Shown piece after piece: positions 16,111 through 24,414 of a DNA stretch of 64,000 nt; position 1 is the stretch's first letter; each line of letters begins with the position of its first letter. Origin of the DNA: DASUGC01 sp035606665 (GTDB lineage: Bacteria; Acidobacteriota; Vicinamibacteria; Vicinamibacterales; SCN-69-37); the NCBI GenBank assembly GCA_035606665.1, contig DATNEY010000026.1:308900-372899 (forward strand), written 5' to 3'. A program made the translations under genes and the position numbers. The notes beneath the pieces are model-generated. The model was not told the DNA's origin and did not search any database. It saw only the letters and a list, made by a program, of their open reading frames with translations.

Positions 16111-17130
16111 ACGCATCGCCTCAGCCGCGGGCGATTCAGGCCAGACAGGCTCCGGTGCGGCAGCATAGTTCGCATGTGCCAGCTCGCCCTGGAAGAAGAC
16201 CGTCTCGGAGGCCATGAACGCGAGCCTGCCCCAGATGCGAAGCAGCAGATAGACCTGGGCGACGAGCAGCGCCAGCCATGGCGCCGCTGTCGCCGAGGGC
16301 GCTGATGCGTACCAGAGCCGCGCGACGATCAGCGCTCCGGCGAGATTGAGCAGGTACAGGCCAGTCGTTCGGAAGAAACGCCGCCGGATGAACCTGAGCG
16401 ACGACGACAGCGCGCTGAGCATGCTGCGGCGATCTTCGACGACCGCGCGAACCTTGGCGAAGTCCGCCACAAGATTCACGAACGCCATCGCGAGAAAGAA
16501 GACGAGGTAGAGCCCGGCGCGCAGCGCGATAGCGTCACGCTCCTCGGTCATGTCGCGCGTCCACCGGTTGTACAGCGTACCGAACAGGAACGGGTGCAGC
16601 CACCGGAACAGGCTCCAGTACGCCGCGCCAGTGACGACCGCCAGCCGGAGGAACCTGAAGAAGTAGGTGCCGCACGCAGAGAAAAAGGCGCCGGCGCGCA
16701 CCGGCCGGCTCCGGGCGAGCCTGTCGAGGATGCCCCCGGACATGAACACCCACAACGCGATGTACGCCGCAATCGCCCAGGCGAGTGCTGGATTGAGCGG
16801 CTCGTTGTCCACGAAGCGGCTCACGGTCGCCAACGTCGCGCCGAAGCCGAGGATCTCGAAGGTGAACGTGCGCGAGAGGCCGGTAGCGGTCGCATCAAAT
16901 TCAGTGGCCCAGCCGGCGTTCCAACCCGCGGCAGCGCTCTCTGCCTCCAGGCTGGATCCGAGGTGCGTTGCCATCGACCGATGAACGACGGCAGCCATCG
17001 GCAACGCAAAGAGGAACGTTGCGCCCATCACTCCTGCCGCCAGCGCGGGCGCGCGAAGTACTCGACGCCACCCCTCGAGGAACGCTCCCAGCACCGGCGT
17101 GCGCACGGCTCTATCAGGCGAAGAAGGCAT
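16096..17130 (-). CDS. polytopic membrane protein of unknown function
   Basis: 344 residues with about six hydrophobic segments: APALAAGVMGATFLFALPMAAVV, LAWAIAAYIALWVFMSGGIL, LRLAVVTGAAYWSLF, LYLVFFLAMAFVNLVADF, LYLLNLAGALIVARLWY and APWLALLVAQVYLLL. A long loop after the first segment is probably outside. I do not recognise a named family. It overlaps the end of the upstream M1 peptidase gene by 17 bp, so the two are almost certainly cotranscribed, and it may serve that peptidase or its membrane environment. The last codons enter the period-8 repeat. Confidence 0.7.
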   Translation of the reverse strand: MPSSPDRAVRTPVLGAFLEGWRRVLRAPALAAGVMGATFLFALPMAAVVHRSMATHLGSSLEAESAAAGWNAGWATEFDATATGLSRTFTFEILGFGATLATVSRFVDNEPLNPALAWAIAAYIALWVFMSGGILDRLARSRPVRAGAFFSACGTYFFRFLRLAVVTGAAYWSLFRWLHPFLFGTLYNRWTRDMTEERDAIALRAGLYLVFFLAMAFVNLVADFAKVRAVVEDRRSMLSALSSSLRFIRRRFFRTTGLYLLNLAGALIVARLWYASAPSATAAPWLALLVAQVYLLLRIWGRLAFMASETVFFQGELAHANYAAAPEPVWPESPAAEAMRKLTD

Positions 17131-19090
17131 AAGTGAGCAGGACCTCCTGCACCCACGTGAGCCAGCGCATCGCCCACTTCCCGGCCGCGTCGGCGGTGCG
17201 CGGATGTGCCGCCCAGCTGTTGTTGGTGTAGTTCACGTCGAGCATCAGGACTCGATCGGGATCCACTTCGACCTTCGTGACCGGTGCGGCGTCACGAACC
17301 TCGAAGGCCTTCCATCGCTCCGCGCCGTTCCAGAAGAGCAGTCGTATCGTGTCACCGCAGGTCACTCGCACAGGCGTCGGGAACACACCGTCACCGTAGC
17401 GGCGCACGACGATGGTGTGGATGAAGCCCGCCGGCGTGGATTCCGACGTCACCTGCGCGACTCCGTAGTCGAACGTTGCCGAGGCACGGTAGACGGCATC
17501 AAAGAACCACGACAGATCCTTGTTGTAGACCTCGGCCGCAATCGCGAAGAACTCCTCGGGAGTAGGATGGCGATAGGCGCCGCGTTTGAAGTGCACGCCG
17601 AGGATAGCGCGCGTCGCATCCCAGCCAATCATGCGCTCGAGGGTGGCGAGCCAGAGCGCCGTCTTGTTGTAAGTGATGGCGCCCGCCGATCCGGGCCAGT
17701 ACTGCCACGTCGGCGTCGATTGCGCGTCGTACGACGCCATCGGACGGAACGCGTTCAGCCGGTTGCCGTCGATCCCGCGTGACCACCTGACGTCCGTGTA
17801 CGCCCAGCCCGCGAGGCCGCCGAAGTAGCGTCCCGTGGCGACGAATCCGTTGGGAAAAGCCTCGTTCTGGTCCATGACCCGTGCAGTCGCGTACGTGTTC
17901 AGGCCCTCGTCCATCCACGCATTCTCGACTTCGTTCGTAGCTACGAGGCCGTACCAGAACTGGTGACCGGCTTCGTGCACAGTGACCGCCTCCGGCTGCG
18001 TGCCTTCGACCGAGGGCCACCACCGGGTGCCTGCCGTGAACAGGGTCGGGTACTCCATCCCGCCGGTGCTCTCGCCCTGCGATGCGGGATTGAAAACCGT
18101 CACTGGGTCGACGATGGTGATTTGCTCGTACGGGTAGGGACCGAACCAGGTGCCGTAGTACTTGAGGGCCGCGCGCGTCGCTCGGAAGTGGCGTGACTCC
18201 TGCCCGGCATGTTCCCGTTGCAGCAGCAGGCGCATTTCCACCGGCGGTAGCCCGGGTTCCTCGAATCGCTCGCGGTGCTCCACGAAGTCCGGGCCCGTCG
18301 TCCACGCAAAGTCGTGGACATCGGCCTGAACGAACCGGTGCCGCGTCCCGCCGGCGTTGCCAGCCTCGGTCGAAGCGAGTTTGCCCGTGGCGCCGACAGT
18401 CCAGCCAGGCGGGACGGTCAACGTGACGTCGTACCCTCCAAAGTCCGAGAAGAACTCCGTCGCCGCGTGGAACTGGTGGGCGTTCCAGCCACCGTCCGTG
18501 AGCACGCCGATCTTCGGGAACCACTGCGCGATGAAGTAGTAACTGCCGAGGCGTCCGGTGCGCGCGAACGTACGCGGAATTCTGGCCGTCCAGCCCAACT
18601 CGAGCTCGAGCGATTCGCCCGCGGCGATTGGAGTGTCGAGCGGCACCGCCAGCAGCGTGCGATCGTCGGCGTTTCCATCATCCGGCGCGATGAACTTCGC
18701 GTTGGTCACGAGATTCCTGCCGCCAGTCGCCAGGACGGTGACGTCGATGCCGCCGAAGTCCTCCGCAGGCCGACGGGCAAGCGATCGGCCGCGGACGAGC
18801 GCCTGCTCGCGCATCCAGGACGACCGCGAGTCGCGCCAGGCATTCCAGTACAGATGGAACCGGAGCGCCGAGACCGGATTGCGCGTGATGTTGCGCCAGT
18901 TCAGCCGGCCGGTCGCGAGGATCTCGTTCTTGACGGGATCCAGAGTCGCGTTGATCTGATAGCTGGCATTACGTGGAGACGCGGTTGTGGCAGCTTCCTG
19001 TGACACACGCGCCAGGGGTGCGGGCGTTGCGAGGGCCACGACGGCGATGACCGGAAGGACGGCCGGACTCGCGATCCCCCATCGTGCCAT
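17114..19090 (-). CDS. secreted M1-family zinc metallopeptidase
   Basis: 658 residues. An N-terminal signal sequence is followed by a beta-rich M1 N-domain (YQINATLDPVKNEILATGRLNW). The gluzincin site HEAGHQFWYGL is near residue 370, with the downstream zinc glutamate in ENAWMDEGLNTY. The aminopeptidase exopeptidase motif appears as GGMEYPTLF. Such enzymes remove N-terminal amino acids or act as broad peptidases in the periplasm or at the surface. The C-terminus ends with a hydrophobic stretch (VQEVLLTYAFFA) of unclear role. First gene of a two-gene unit with the membrane protein downstream; a TAGGAT lies 9 nt before the ATG. Confidence 0.9.
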   Translation of the reverse strand: MARWGIASPAVLPVIAVVALATPAPLARVSQEAATTASPRNASYQINATLDPVKNEILATGRLNWRNITRNPVSALRFHLYWNAWRDSRSSWMREQALVRGRSLARRPAEDFGGIDVTVLATGGRNLVTNAKFIAPDDGNADDRTLLAVPLDTPIAAGESLELELGWTARIPRTFARTGRLGSYYFIAQWFPKIGVLTDGGWNAHQFHAATEFFSDFGGYDVTLTVPPGWTVGATGKLASTEAGNAGGTRHRFVQADVHDFAWTTGPDFVEHRERFEEPGLPPVEMRLLLQREHAGQESRHFRATRAALKYYGTWFGPYPYEQITIVDPVTVFNPASQGESTGGMEYPTLFTAGTRWWPSVEGTQPEAVTVHEAGHQFWYGLVATNEVENAWMDEGLNTYATARVMDQNEAFPNGFVATGRYFGGLAGWAYTDVRWSRGIDGNRLNAFRPMASYDAQSTPTWQYWPGSAGAITYNKTALWLATLERMIGWDATRAILGVHFKRGAYRHPTPEEFFAIAAEVYNKDLSWFFDAVYRASATFDYGVAQVTSESTPAGFIHTIVVRRYGDGVFPTPVRVTCGDTIRLLFWNGAERWKAFEVRDAAPVTKVEVDPDRVLMLDVNYTNNSWAAHPRTADAAGKWAMRWLTWVQEVLLTYAFFA

Positions 19091-19099
19091 GCACGCAGA

Positions 19100-19105
19100 A
19101 TCCTA
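19100..19105 (-). promoter_or_regulatory. -10-like TAGGAT for the M1 peptidase operon
   Basis: TAGGAT ends 9 nt before the ATG at 19090. No Shine-Dalgarno lies between. Confidence 0.35.
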
Positions 19106-19151
19106 CTTGATCCAGCTACAATCTATCGTTTGTCGAGCGGCTGATCGGCGC

Positions 19152-19206
19152 GCGTAGAGCGGCCCTTCAGGGCCGCCAAGCGCCGAGGCTGAAGCCTCGG
19201 CCTACG
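19152..19206. repeat. REP-like double hairpin
   Basis: The complementary ends CGTAG and CTACG enclose two stem-loops (GGCCCT/AGGGCC and CCGAGGCT/AGCCTCGG). The organisation matches the element at 957-1013, but the stems differ. It lies just upstream of the dehydrogenase gene at 19233, so here it is in a 5' rather than a 3' position. Confidence 0.55.
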
Positions 19207-19232
19207 TGAGTCGCTACAAGGAGCATCTGACT

Positions 19233-20231
19233 GTGCCTATCAAGACGTTACACATCGGACTGGGACCCATCGGCGCGGGCGTCGTGCGCCAGGTGGCGTC
19301 ACGAAAAGGATTCAGGATCGTCGGCGCGGTTGACATCGACCCGAACAAGACCGGCAAGGACCTCGGCGACGTCTGCAACATCGGCCGAAAGCTGCGCGTG
19401 AAGATCGCCGCGGACATCGCGAAGACGATCCGCGCGACGAAGCCGGACGTCGCGGTGCTGTGCACGAGCTCGAGCCTCAAGCGTGTGGTACCGGAGTTCG
19501 AGGCGGTGCTGAAGCTCAAGGTGCCGATCGTGTCGACCACCGAGGAACTGGCGTACCCGGTGCGCGGCAACGCCGCCGCCGCGAAGAAGATCGACGCGCT
19601 GGCGAAGCGCGCGCGCGTGGCCGTGCTCGGCACCGGCGTCAACCCCGGTTTCACGATGGACGCGCTGCCGATCGCTCTCACCGGCGTCTGCGAGAACGTG
19701 ACGGCCATCGAGGTTGCGCGCGTCCAGGACGCCAGCATCCGCCGCCTGCCGTTCCAGCAGAAGATCGGCGCGGGCCTCACGCCGGAGGAATTCATGAAGA
19801 AGGTCGACGGCGGCAGCGTGCGTCACGTTGGGCTGGCCGAGTCGATCAACATGATCGCGGACGCGATGGGCTGGAAGCTGGACAAGGTCACCGACGAAAT
19901 CCAGCCGAAGATCTGCGAGAAGCTGACGTCGAGCCAGTTTCTGACGGTCGCGCCCGGTCAGGTCTGCGGCATCGTGCAGGACGGCGTCGGATACCGGAAG
20001 GGCGAGCCCATCATCAAGCTCCACATGGAGGCGTACCTCGGCGCGCCCGAGTCCTTCGATGCGGTGCGCATCAGTGGAAGTCCGTCGATCTCGTCAATGA
20101 TCGCCGGCGGCGTCCATGGCGACATCGCCACGGCTGCAATCACCGTCAATTCAATTCCCAAAGTCCTGCAGGCACAGCCCGGGCTCCGCACCATGCGGGA
20201 CATGGCGTTGCCGTCGTACTTCGGCGGGTAG
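19233..20231 (+). CDS. dihydrodipicolinate reductase-like / 2,4-diaminopentanoate dehydrogenase-like oxidoreductase
   Basis: 332 residues. The N-terminal Rossmann fold has HIGLGPIGAGVVRQV. The protein continues with VGAVDIDPNKTGKDLG, VAVLCTSSS, VSTTEELAYP, and the GTGVNPGFTMDALP stretch characteristic of 2,4-diaminopentanoate dehydrogenase relatives of DapB. No ornithine-fermentation genes are near, so the substrate may differ. The GTG at 19233 is chosen because AAGGAG lies 9 nt upstream; the longer frame from 19206 overlaps a REP-like element. Convergent with cobA-hemD across an 18-bp inverted repeat. Confidence 0.8.
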   Translation: MPIKTLHIGLGPIGAGVVRQVASRKGFRIVGAVDIDPNKTGKDLGDVCNIGRKLRVKIAADIAKTIRATKPDVAVLCTSSSLKRVVPEFEAVLKLKVPIVSTTEELAYPVRGNAAAAKKIDALAKRARVAVLGTGVNPGFTMDALPIALTGVCENVTAIEVARVQDASIRRLPFQQKIGAGLTPEEFMKKVDGGSVRHVGLAESINMIADAMGWKLDKVTDEIQPKICEKLTSSQFLTVAPGQVCGIVQDGVGYRKGEPIIKLHMEAYLGAPESFDAVRISGSPSISSMIAGGVHGDIATAAITVNSIPKVLQAQPGLRTMRDMALPSYFGG

Positions 20232-20239
20232 CTAGTTCA

Positions 20240-20320
20240 CACATGAAGCAGTGAAGCTACTGAGGTTTTTGGGGCAAGCCACCCCCGCAAAGATCTTCAC
20301 TTGCTTCACTGCTTCATGTG
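20240..20320. terminator. 18-bp perfect inverted repeat between convergent genes
   Basis: The arms at 20240-20257 and 20303-20320 are exact reverse complements (beginning CACATGAAGC and ending GCTTCATGTG). Within each arm, GTGAAGC and ATGAAGC repeat with a 9-bp spacing, so it also belongs to the periodic-spacer family. The position suits a bidirectional terminator, but no long T-run follows. Confidence 0.5.
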
Positions 20321-21855
20321 TTCTCTTGGAAGTGCCTCACCAGTCCGTCCACCAGTCCCTGAACCGTGTACGGCTCCGCGATAATCGTCGGGTTGATGCC
20401 GAGTTCGAGCGCGGCGGCGGCGGTAACGGGGCCGATCGCGGCGACGACCGTCATGCCGAGCAGGTCCACGGCCTGTTCTTCGCCGATGATGGCGGCGAAA
20501 CGCTTGACCGCCGTCGGGCTGGTGAAGGTGACGGCATCGACCTGGCCGTCGAGCAGCAGGCGATAGATCCGCGCCGCCGCCGGTGAATCCGGCGCATCCG
20601 CCCCCGTCTTGTAGGCCACGAGATCCGTGACGGAGGCGCCGCGCTCGGTGAGCGCATCGGCCATGACGCTGCGTTCGTGGTCCGGACGCACGACAAGAAT
20701 CGCGCGGCCGTCGACAGGCGCCCTCGCCGTCATCGCGTCGGCGACGCTTTCGACCCGCAACTCAGGAATCACGACGTCGGCCTTGAGGCCGTACGCGGTG
20801 AGTTGATCGGCCGTCGACGGGCCCACCGCGCAGAGCGCCGCGCGGCCCAGAGCGCGCATGTCTCGCGGCCCGCGCGCGATCGCCGCCAGCAGCCGGGCGG
20901 CCGACACGGCGGACTCGAAGACGATCCAGTCGAATCGATCGACGGACGCCGCGACGCGATCGACGGCCTCGGGATCGTCCGGCGCCGTGATCCGGAACGT
21001 CGGCGCGATGATCGACTCGGCGCCGAGATTCTCGAGAGGATCGCTCAGCTCGCGCGCGCGATCGATCGATCGCGTGATGACGATCCGCTTGCCGAAGAGC
21101 GGGCGCTCGTCGAACCAGCGCGCGTGCTCGCGGAGATTCACGACGTCGCCGACGAGGAGCCAGCCAGGCTCCGTGGGCGCGTTGCTTCCCGTCACCATTT
21201 CGAGCAGGCTGCCGATCGTGCCGGTTACCGTTTGTTGCGAGGGTTGGGTCCCCCTGTAAATCAGCGCCGCGGCTTCGTCGATCGATCGTCCGTGATCGAC
21301 CATCTGCTGCAGCACCAGCGCGGCGAGCCGCGCCGATGCCCAGCAGCACAGCGTGCCTTCGAGTGCCGCGACGGCGGGCCACTCGACGCCCGGCCCTTCC
21401 TCATCGCCCGTCCCTTCGCTGCCGCGGATCAGCAGCAGGGAATCGCCGGCGCTCGGATGGGTCAGTGGAATGCCGGCGTATGCCGCCGCGCCGAGCACGG
21501 CCGGCACGCCCGGCACGACCTCGAACGGGATGCCCTGCTCGTGCAGGAACATCGCTTCCTTCGCGCCGCTGTCGAACACGAAGGGATCGCCCCACTTGAG
21601 GCGGGCGACCGTGTGGCCGTCGCGCGCCTTTTCCGCGAGCAGCATCGAGATCGCGTCCTGCGCGACGTCGCGTTCCGCCGGGCCACCGGCGTCGATACGC
21701 TCCGCATCCGGCGACGCCCAGCGCAGCACCGGTTCGGCGGCCCGGTCGTAGACCACGACGTCAGCCTGGGAGAGCAGCCGGGCGCCGCGCGCGGTGACCA
21801 GTCCGGGATCGCCCGGCCCGGCGCCGATGATGACGACCCGCCCGGCCGTGCTCAC
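20314..21855 (-). CDS. cobA-hemD: uroporphyrinogen-III C-methyltransferase / uroporphyrinogen-III synthase fusion
   Basis: 513 residues. Residues 1 to about 240 are a tetrapyrrole SAM methylase: VVIIGAGPGDPGLVTARGARLL, VARLKWGDPFVF and VVPGVPAVLGAAAYAGIPLTH. The rest is a HemD-type synthase (KRIVITRSIDRARELSDPLENLGAE, FDWIVFESAVSAARLL, TFTSPTAVKRFA). Together they close the macrocycle and start the branch to siroheme or B12. The GTG start overlaps the stop of the upstream VWFA gene in a GTGA junction, so the enzyme is translationally coupled to two secreted VWFA proteins with no obvious link to tetrapyrroles. No other heme or B12 gene is in the window. Confidence 0.88.
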   Translation of the reverse strand: MSTAGRVVIIGAGPGDPGLVTARGARLLSQADVVVYDRAAEPVLRWASPDAERIDAGGPAERDVAQDAISMLLAEKARDGHTVARLKWGDPFVFDSGAKEAMFLHEQGIPFEVVPGVPAVLGAAAYAGIPLTHPSAGDSLLLIRGSEGTGDEEGPGVEWPAVAALEGTLCCWASARLAALVLQQMVDHGRSIDEAAALIYRGTQPSQQTVTGTIGSLLEMVTGSNAPTEPGWLLVGDVVNLREHARWFDERPLFGKRIVITRSIDRARELSDPLENLGAESIIAPTFRITAPDDPEAVDRVAASVDRFDWIVFESAVSAARLLAAIARGPRDMRALGRAALCAVGPSTADQLTAYGLKADVVIPELRVESVADAMTARAPVDGRAILVVRPDHERSVMADALTERGASVTDLVAYKTGADAPDSPAAARIYRLLLDGQVDAVTFTSPTAVKRFAAIIGEEQAVDLLGMTVVAAIGPVTAAAALELGINPTIIAEPYTVQGLVDGLVRHFQENT

Positions 21856-22763
21856 TGCGCGCCCTTGGGGCCGAAGTAACCCGCCTTGGTGCGGGCCGTG
21901 CTGCCGGCGCGCGCGATCTGCACGTTGATCTTGCGCCACGCGCCGTCGCGCTTCGCGTTCTTGGAGACGTAGGCCACCGTGTACTGGTTTGCGAGCTCGT
22001 CGGCGATCTGGCTGTACACGTTGGGCAGCTGTTTCAATTCCATGACACTGAACGCCCGGCCGCCGGTTTCACGCGCGAGCGTCCGCAGCACGAAGTCCGC
22101 CTCGTTCCACCCCGCGTTCTTCTGCATGTCCTTGTCGACGATCCCGATGGAATAGACCACGACCTCGGATCGATGCGCGAGGTCAATGACATCCTCGTAG
22201 GGCACGATGCTCGACGTGTCCTCGCCGTCCGACAAGAGCACGATCGCCTGGCGCCGCAGGTCCGGTCCGGATTGGTCGCGAATGCGCCGCAGTTCACTGA
22301 GCGAGGTGTACACCGCGTTGTAGAGCGACGTCGATCCGCCCGCTTCCATCCGGCCGACGGCGCGCTCGAGGGCTTCCCGATCCGAGGTGAACGTCTGGAG
22401 GATCTTCGCCTGGTTGTCGAAGTCGATGACCTGCGCGACGTCCTTCGGGCCCATGCGCTTGATGAATCCGCCCGCGGCCTCGTGCGCGATGGGCAGCTTC
22501 AGATCCATGCTCGTGCTGGTGTCGATCACGAGCGAGAGCGCGATCGGCTGCGCCTGCCGCGAGAAGTTGGTCGGGTCCTGCAGGACGCCGTCTTCGTAGA
22601 TCTGGAAATCAACCTGATCGAGGCCGGCGACAAGCCGGTTCTGGCCATCGACGACGGTGATGGTCAGGAGCACGAGATCCGTGCCGCCCCGGAAGACCTG
22701 CTGGCCGCCTGCCGGCACGGTGACGGCCGCGGCAATGGCCGCCGCGGCGGCCAGGCGCGGCAT
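21852..22763 (-). CDS. secreted VWFA-related protein with intact MIDAS
   Basis: 303 residues: a short signal peptide (RLAAAAAIAAAVTVPAGG), an N-terminal beta segment (VLLTITVVDGQNRLVAGLDQVDFQIYEDG), then a von Willebrand A domain. Its metal site is LVIDTSTSM (DxSxS), with GGSTSLYNAVYTSL and LLSDGEDTSS as the later MIDAS loops. It ends AYVSKNAK...TKAGYFGPKG in the acidobacterial VWFA-related manner. It probably mediates adhesion or assembly outside the cytoplasm. The ATG overlaps the previous gene's stop by one base (TGATG), and its own stop overlaps the cobA-hemD start. Confidence 0.85.
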   Translation of the reverse strand: MPRLAAAAAIAAAVTVPAGGQQVFRGGTDLVLLTITVVDGQNRLVAGLDQVDFQIYEDGVLQDPTNFSRQAQPIALSLVIDTSTSMDLKLPIAHEAAGGFIKRMGPKDVAQVIDFDNQAKILQTFTSDREALERAVGRMEAGGSTSLYNAVYTSLSELRRIRDQSGPDLRRQAIVLLSDGEDTSSIVPYEDVIDLAHRSEVVVYSIGIVDKDMQKNAGWNEADFVLRTLARETGGRAFSVMELKQLPNVYSQIADELANQYTVAYVSKNAKRDGAWRKINVQIARAGSTARTKAGYFGPKGAQ

Positions 22764-23662
22764 CACTGACCGGCCCACCTCGACGCGCGCACGCGCACGT
22801 CCTTCCGGCGCGACGTGACCTCGATGCGATCCGGTGGGATCAGCGTGTCCGGCCGGCCGTAAATCACCAGGTACCGGGATGAGATCAGGTTCGTGACCGT
22901 GGTGAACGCCGAACCGATCGCCTGGGCGGACAGGATGACCTTGTTCATGCCACCGCTGTCGCGTGTCACATCGCCCAGCACGATTGCGCGCTCCCGTCCC
23001 GCGCCCGCGTTTGCCGGACTCCCCACCTGAAGCGTGATGGACCACAGCGAGGCGCCGCATCCCTTGAGGGCGTCCCGGACCTGGCCGTTCAGCTCGCTCG
23101 AGAACTCGGGCCCGTTCTCGGCCACGAACACGACGATCACCGGGGAGGCGGCCTCCCGCTTCTTCAAATCGCGCGCGGCGTCGGTGATGGCCTGCAGGAG
23201 ATAGGCGCCGGATCCGTTGATGGGGAAGAGGCGTTTCGTCGCGTCGAGCAGCGCCTCGGGATTCGGTGTGAAGTCGACTCGCCGCGTCGGGCGCTCGCCG
23301 AACGACATCAGCGCCTGCTGGGGCGCCGGAGTGAGCGCGCCAATCCTGGCGATGAAGTTCGTCATCGCGCTCCGCATGTCCTGGACCATCGACTGCGTCG
23401 CCTGGCTGTCGTCGACGAGGAAGTACACGTGGGACGGCGGCGGTGCGGGCGAGACGCGGAGGACTTCGCGCGCGACGTCGTTCTCACGCACCAGGAAGTC
23501 CGCCACCTGCATGTCCGTAACCGGCGTGTCCCCGCTGCCTGCCACGCTCACGATGACGCCGCGCTCGCGCTGTTGGCGCTGATCCGGCGACGGTGTTGAC
23601 GCTGAAATCGAAACCGCGACAAGGCCGGCAATGCCGGCCGCAAAAGCAAATTTGCCACGCAT
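22763..23662 (-). CDS. secreted VWFA-like protein with degenerate MIDAS
   Basis: 299 residues, with a signal peptide from the ATG at 23662 (GKFAFAAGIAGLVAVSISAS). It has the same architecture as the next gene: VSVAGSGDTPVTDMQVADFLVRENDV, then a VWA-like core. The first metal motif is DDSQATQ instead of DxSxS, which suggests loss or change of metal binding. Later GSGAYLLQAITDA and VVFVAENGPEF take the place of the other MIDAS loops. It probably pairs with the intact VWFA protein encoded immediately downstream. First gene of the VWFA-VWFA-cobA/hemD operon; it has the best-defined leaderless promoter in the window. Confidence 0.8.
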   Translation of the reverse strand: MRGKFAFAAGIAGLVAVSISASTPSPDQRQQRERGVIVSVAGSGDTPVTDMQVADFLVRENDVAREVLRVSPAPPPSHVYFLVDDSQATQSMVQDMRSAMTNFIARIGALTPAPQQALMSFGERPTRRVDFTPNPEALLDATKRLFPINGSGAYLLQAITDAARDLKKREAASPVIVVFVAENGPEFSSELNGQVRDALKGCGASLWSITLQVGSPANAGAGRERAIVLGDVTRDSGGMNKVILSAQAIGSAFTTVTNLISSRYLVIYGRPDTLIPPDRIEVTSRRKDVRVRASRWAGQ

Positions 23663-23669
23663 ACTTCGG

Positions 23670-23697
23670 AGTATAGTGGGCCGCAACCGCTAGTGAA
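23670..23697 (-). promoter_or_regulatory. promoter: TTCACT-16-TATACT, leaderless, for the VWFA operon
   Basis: On the minus strand, TTCACT (23692-23697) and TATACT (23670-23675) are 16 bp apart. TATACT ends 7 nt before the ATG at 23662, so transcription should start at or next to the A of the start codon. Confidence 0.5.
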
Positions 23698-23788
23698 CTA
23701 ATTCACAAGGTGTGGCATACTTTGTGGGATCGGCAGGGCGTCCGAGGACGCGCTGTGGGCGCACGTAGCGCGGGAGGAATCTCTGACC

Positions 23789-24031
23789 GTGGGCGACGAG
23801 CGCGGACCTTCGTGGTTCAGGACACTTCGGTCCTTCAACACGGGCCTCCAACAGGCGGGTCCCGCGGCGACGACCGGCTACTCGCTCATAGGCGCCCTCG
23901 GTTTCTGCGGCGGGCTCGGTTACTTGGCTGACCGCTGGTTGGGAACGGCGCCGACCGGACTCGTGGTCGGAATGCTCTTCGGCGTTGTCGCTGGGCTGTA
24001 TCTCGTTGCCAAGGCCGTATGGCATCGCTGA
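23789..24031 (+). CDS. AtpZ/AtpI-like small membrane protein (F0 accessory)
   Basis: 80 residues with two membrane helices: TTGYSLIGALGFCGGLGYLADRWL and GLVVGMLFGVVAGLYLVAKAVW. The GYxxDxWxG hinge and the leading position in an ATP synthase operon fit AtpZ/AtpI proteins, which assist c-ring assembly or Mg2+ supply. The GTG start has GGGAGGAAT upstream. It overlaps the next gene by 13 bp. Confidence 0.75.
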   Translation: MGDERGPSWFRTLRSFNTGLQQAGPAATTGYSLIGALGFCGGLGYLADRWLGTAPTGLVVGMLFGVVAGLYLVAKAVWHR

Positions 24032-24411
24032 CGCCGGCCGCGGTGATGGCCCTGACCGCCACGGTGGTGGCGCTCGGTGTCATCGGGATCGCCATGGGGC
24101 TCGGGCACGAGAGGGTGGCGCGCCCTGTTTTTGGCGGCATGCTCGGGCCGCTCATCGCCGCGGTTGCGACCTGGATCGTGACCGTGCGAACCTATCGCCG
24201 CAATCCGGCGGAGGTCGCGGGCCTGATGATGCGGGCCTTCCTCGTGAAGGTGCTGTTTTTCGCGGCGTACGTGGTTGTGATGGTGAAGGTGGCGGAACTT
24301 CCGGTGCGGCTGTTCGGATTGAGCTTCACGGCGTTTTTCATCGGCCTGTACGCGGCCGAAGCCGTGCTGATCGCGCGCCTTTCACGCCAGAGCTTTTCGG
24401 GGAGCCGGTAG
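24019..24411 (+). CDS. ATP synthase subunit I-like membrane protein
   Basis: 130 residues, four probable membrane helices (VMALTATVVALGVIGIAMGL, GMLGPLIAAVATWIVTV, MMRAFLVKVLFFAAYVVVMV, FGLSFTAFFIGLYAAEAVLIARL). The sequence is not strongly conserved. The call rests on position between the AtpZ-like gene and atpB, and on the helix pattern of AtpI proteins. Only 3 bp separate it from atpB. Confidence 0.65.
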   Translation: MASLTPAAVMALTATVVALGVIGIAMGLGHERVARPVFGGMLGPLIAAVATWIVTVRTYRRNPAEVAGLMMRAFLVKVLFFAAYVVVMVKVAELPVRLFGLSFTAFFIGLYAAEAVLIARLSRQSFSGSR

Positions 24412-24414
24412 TCG

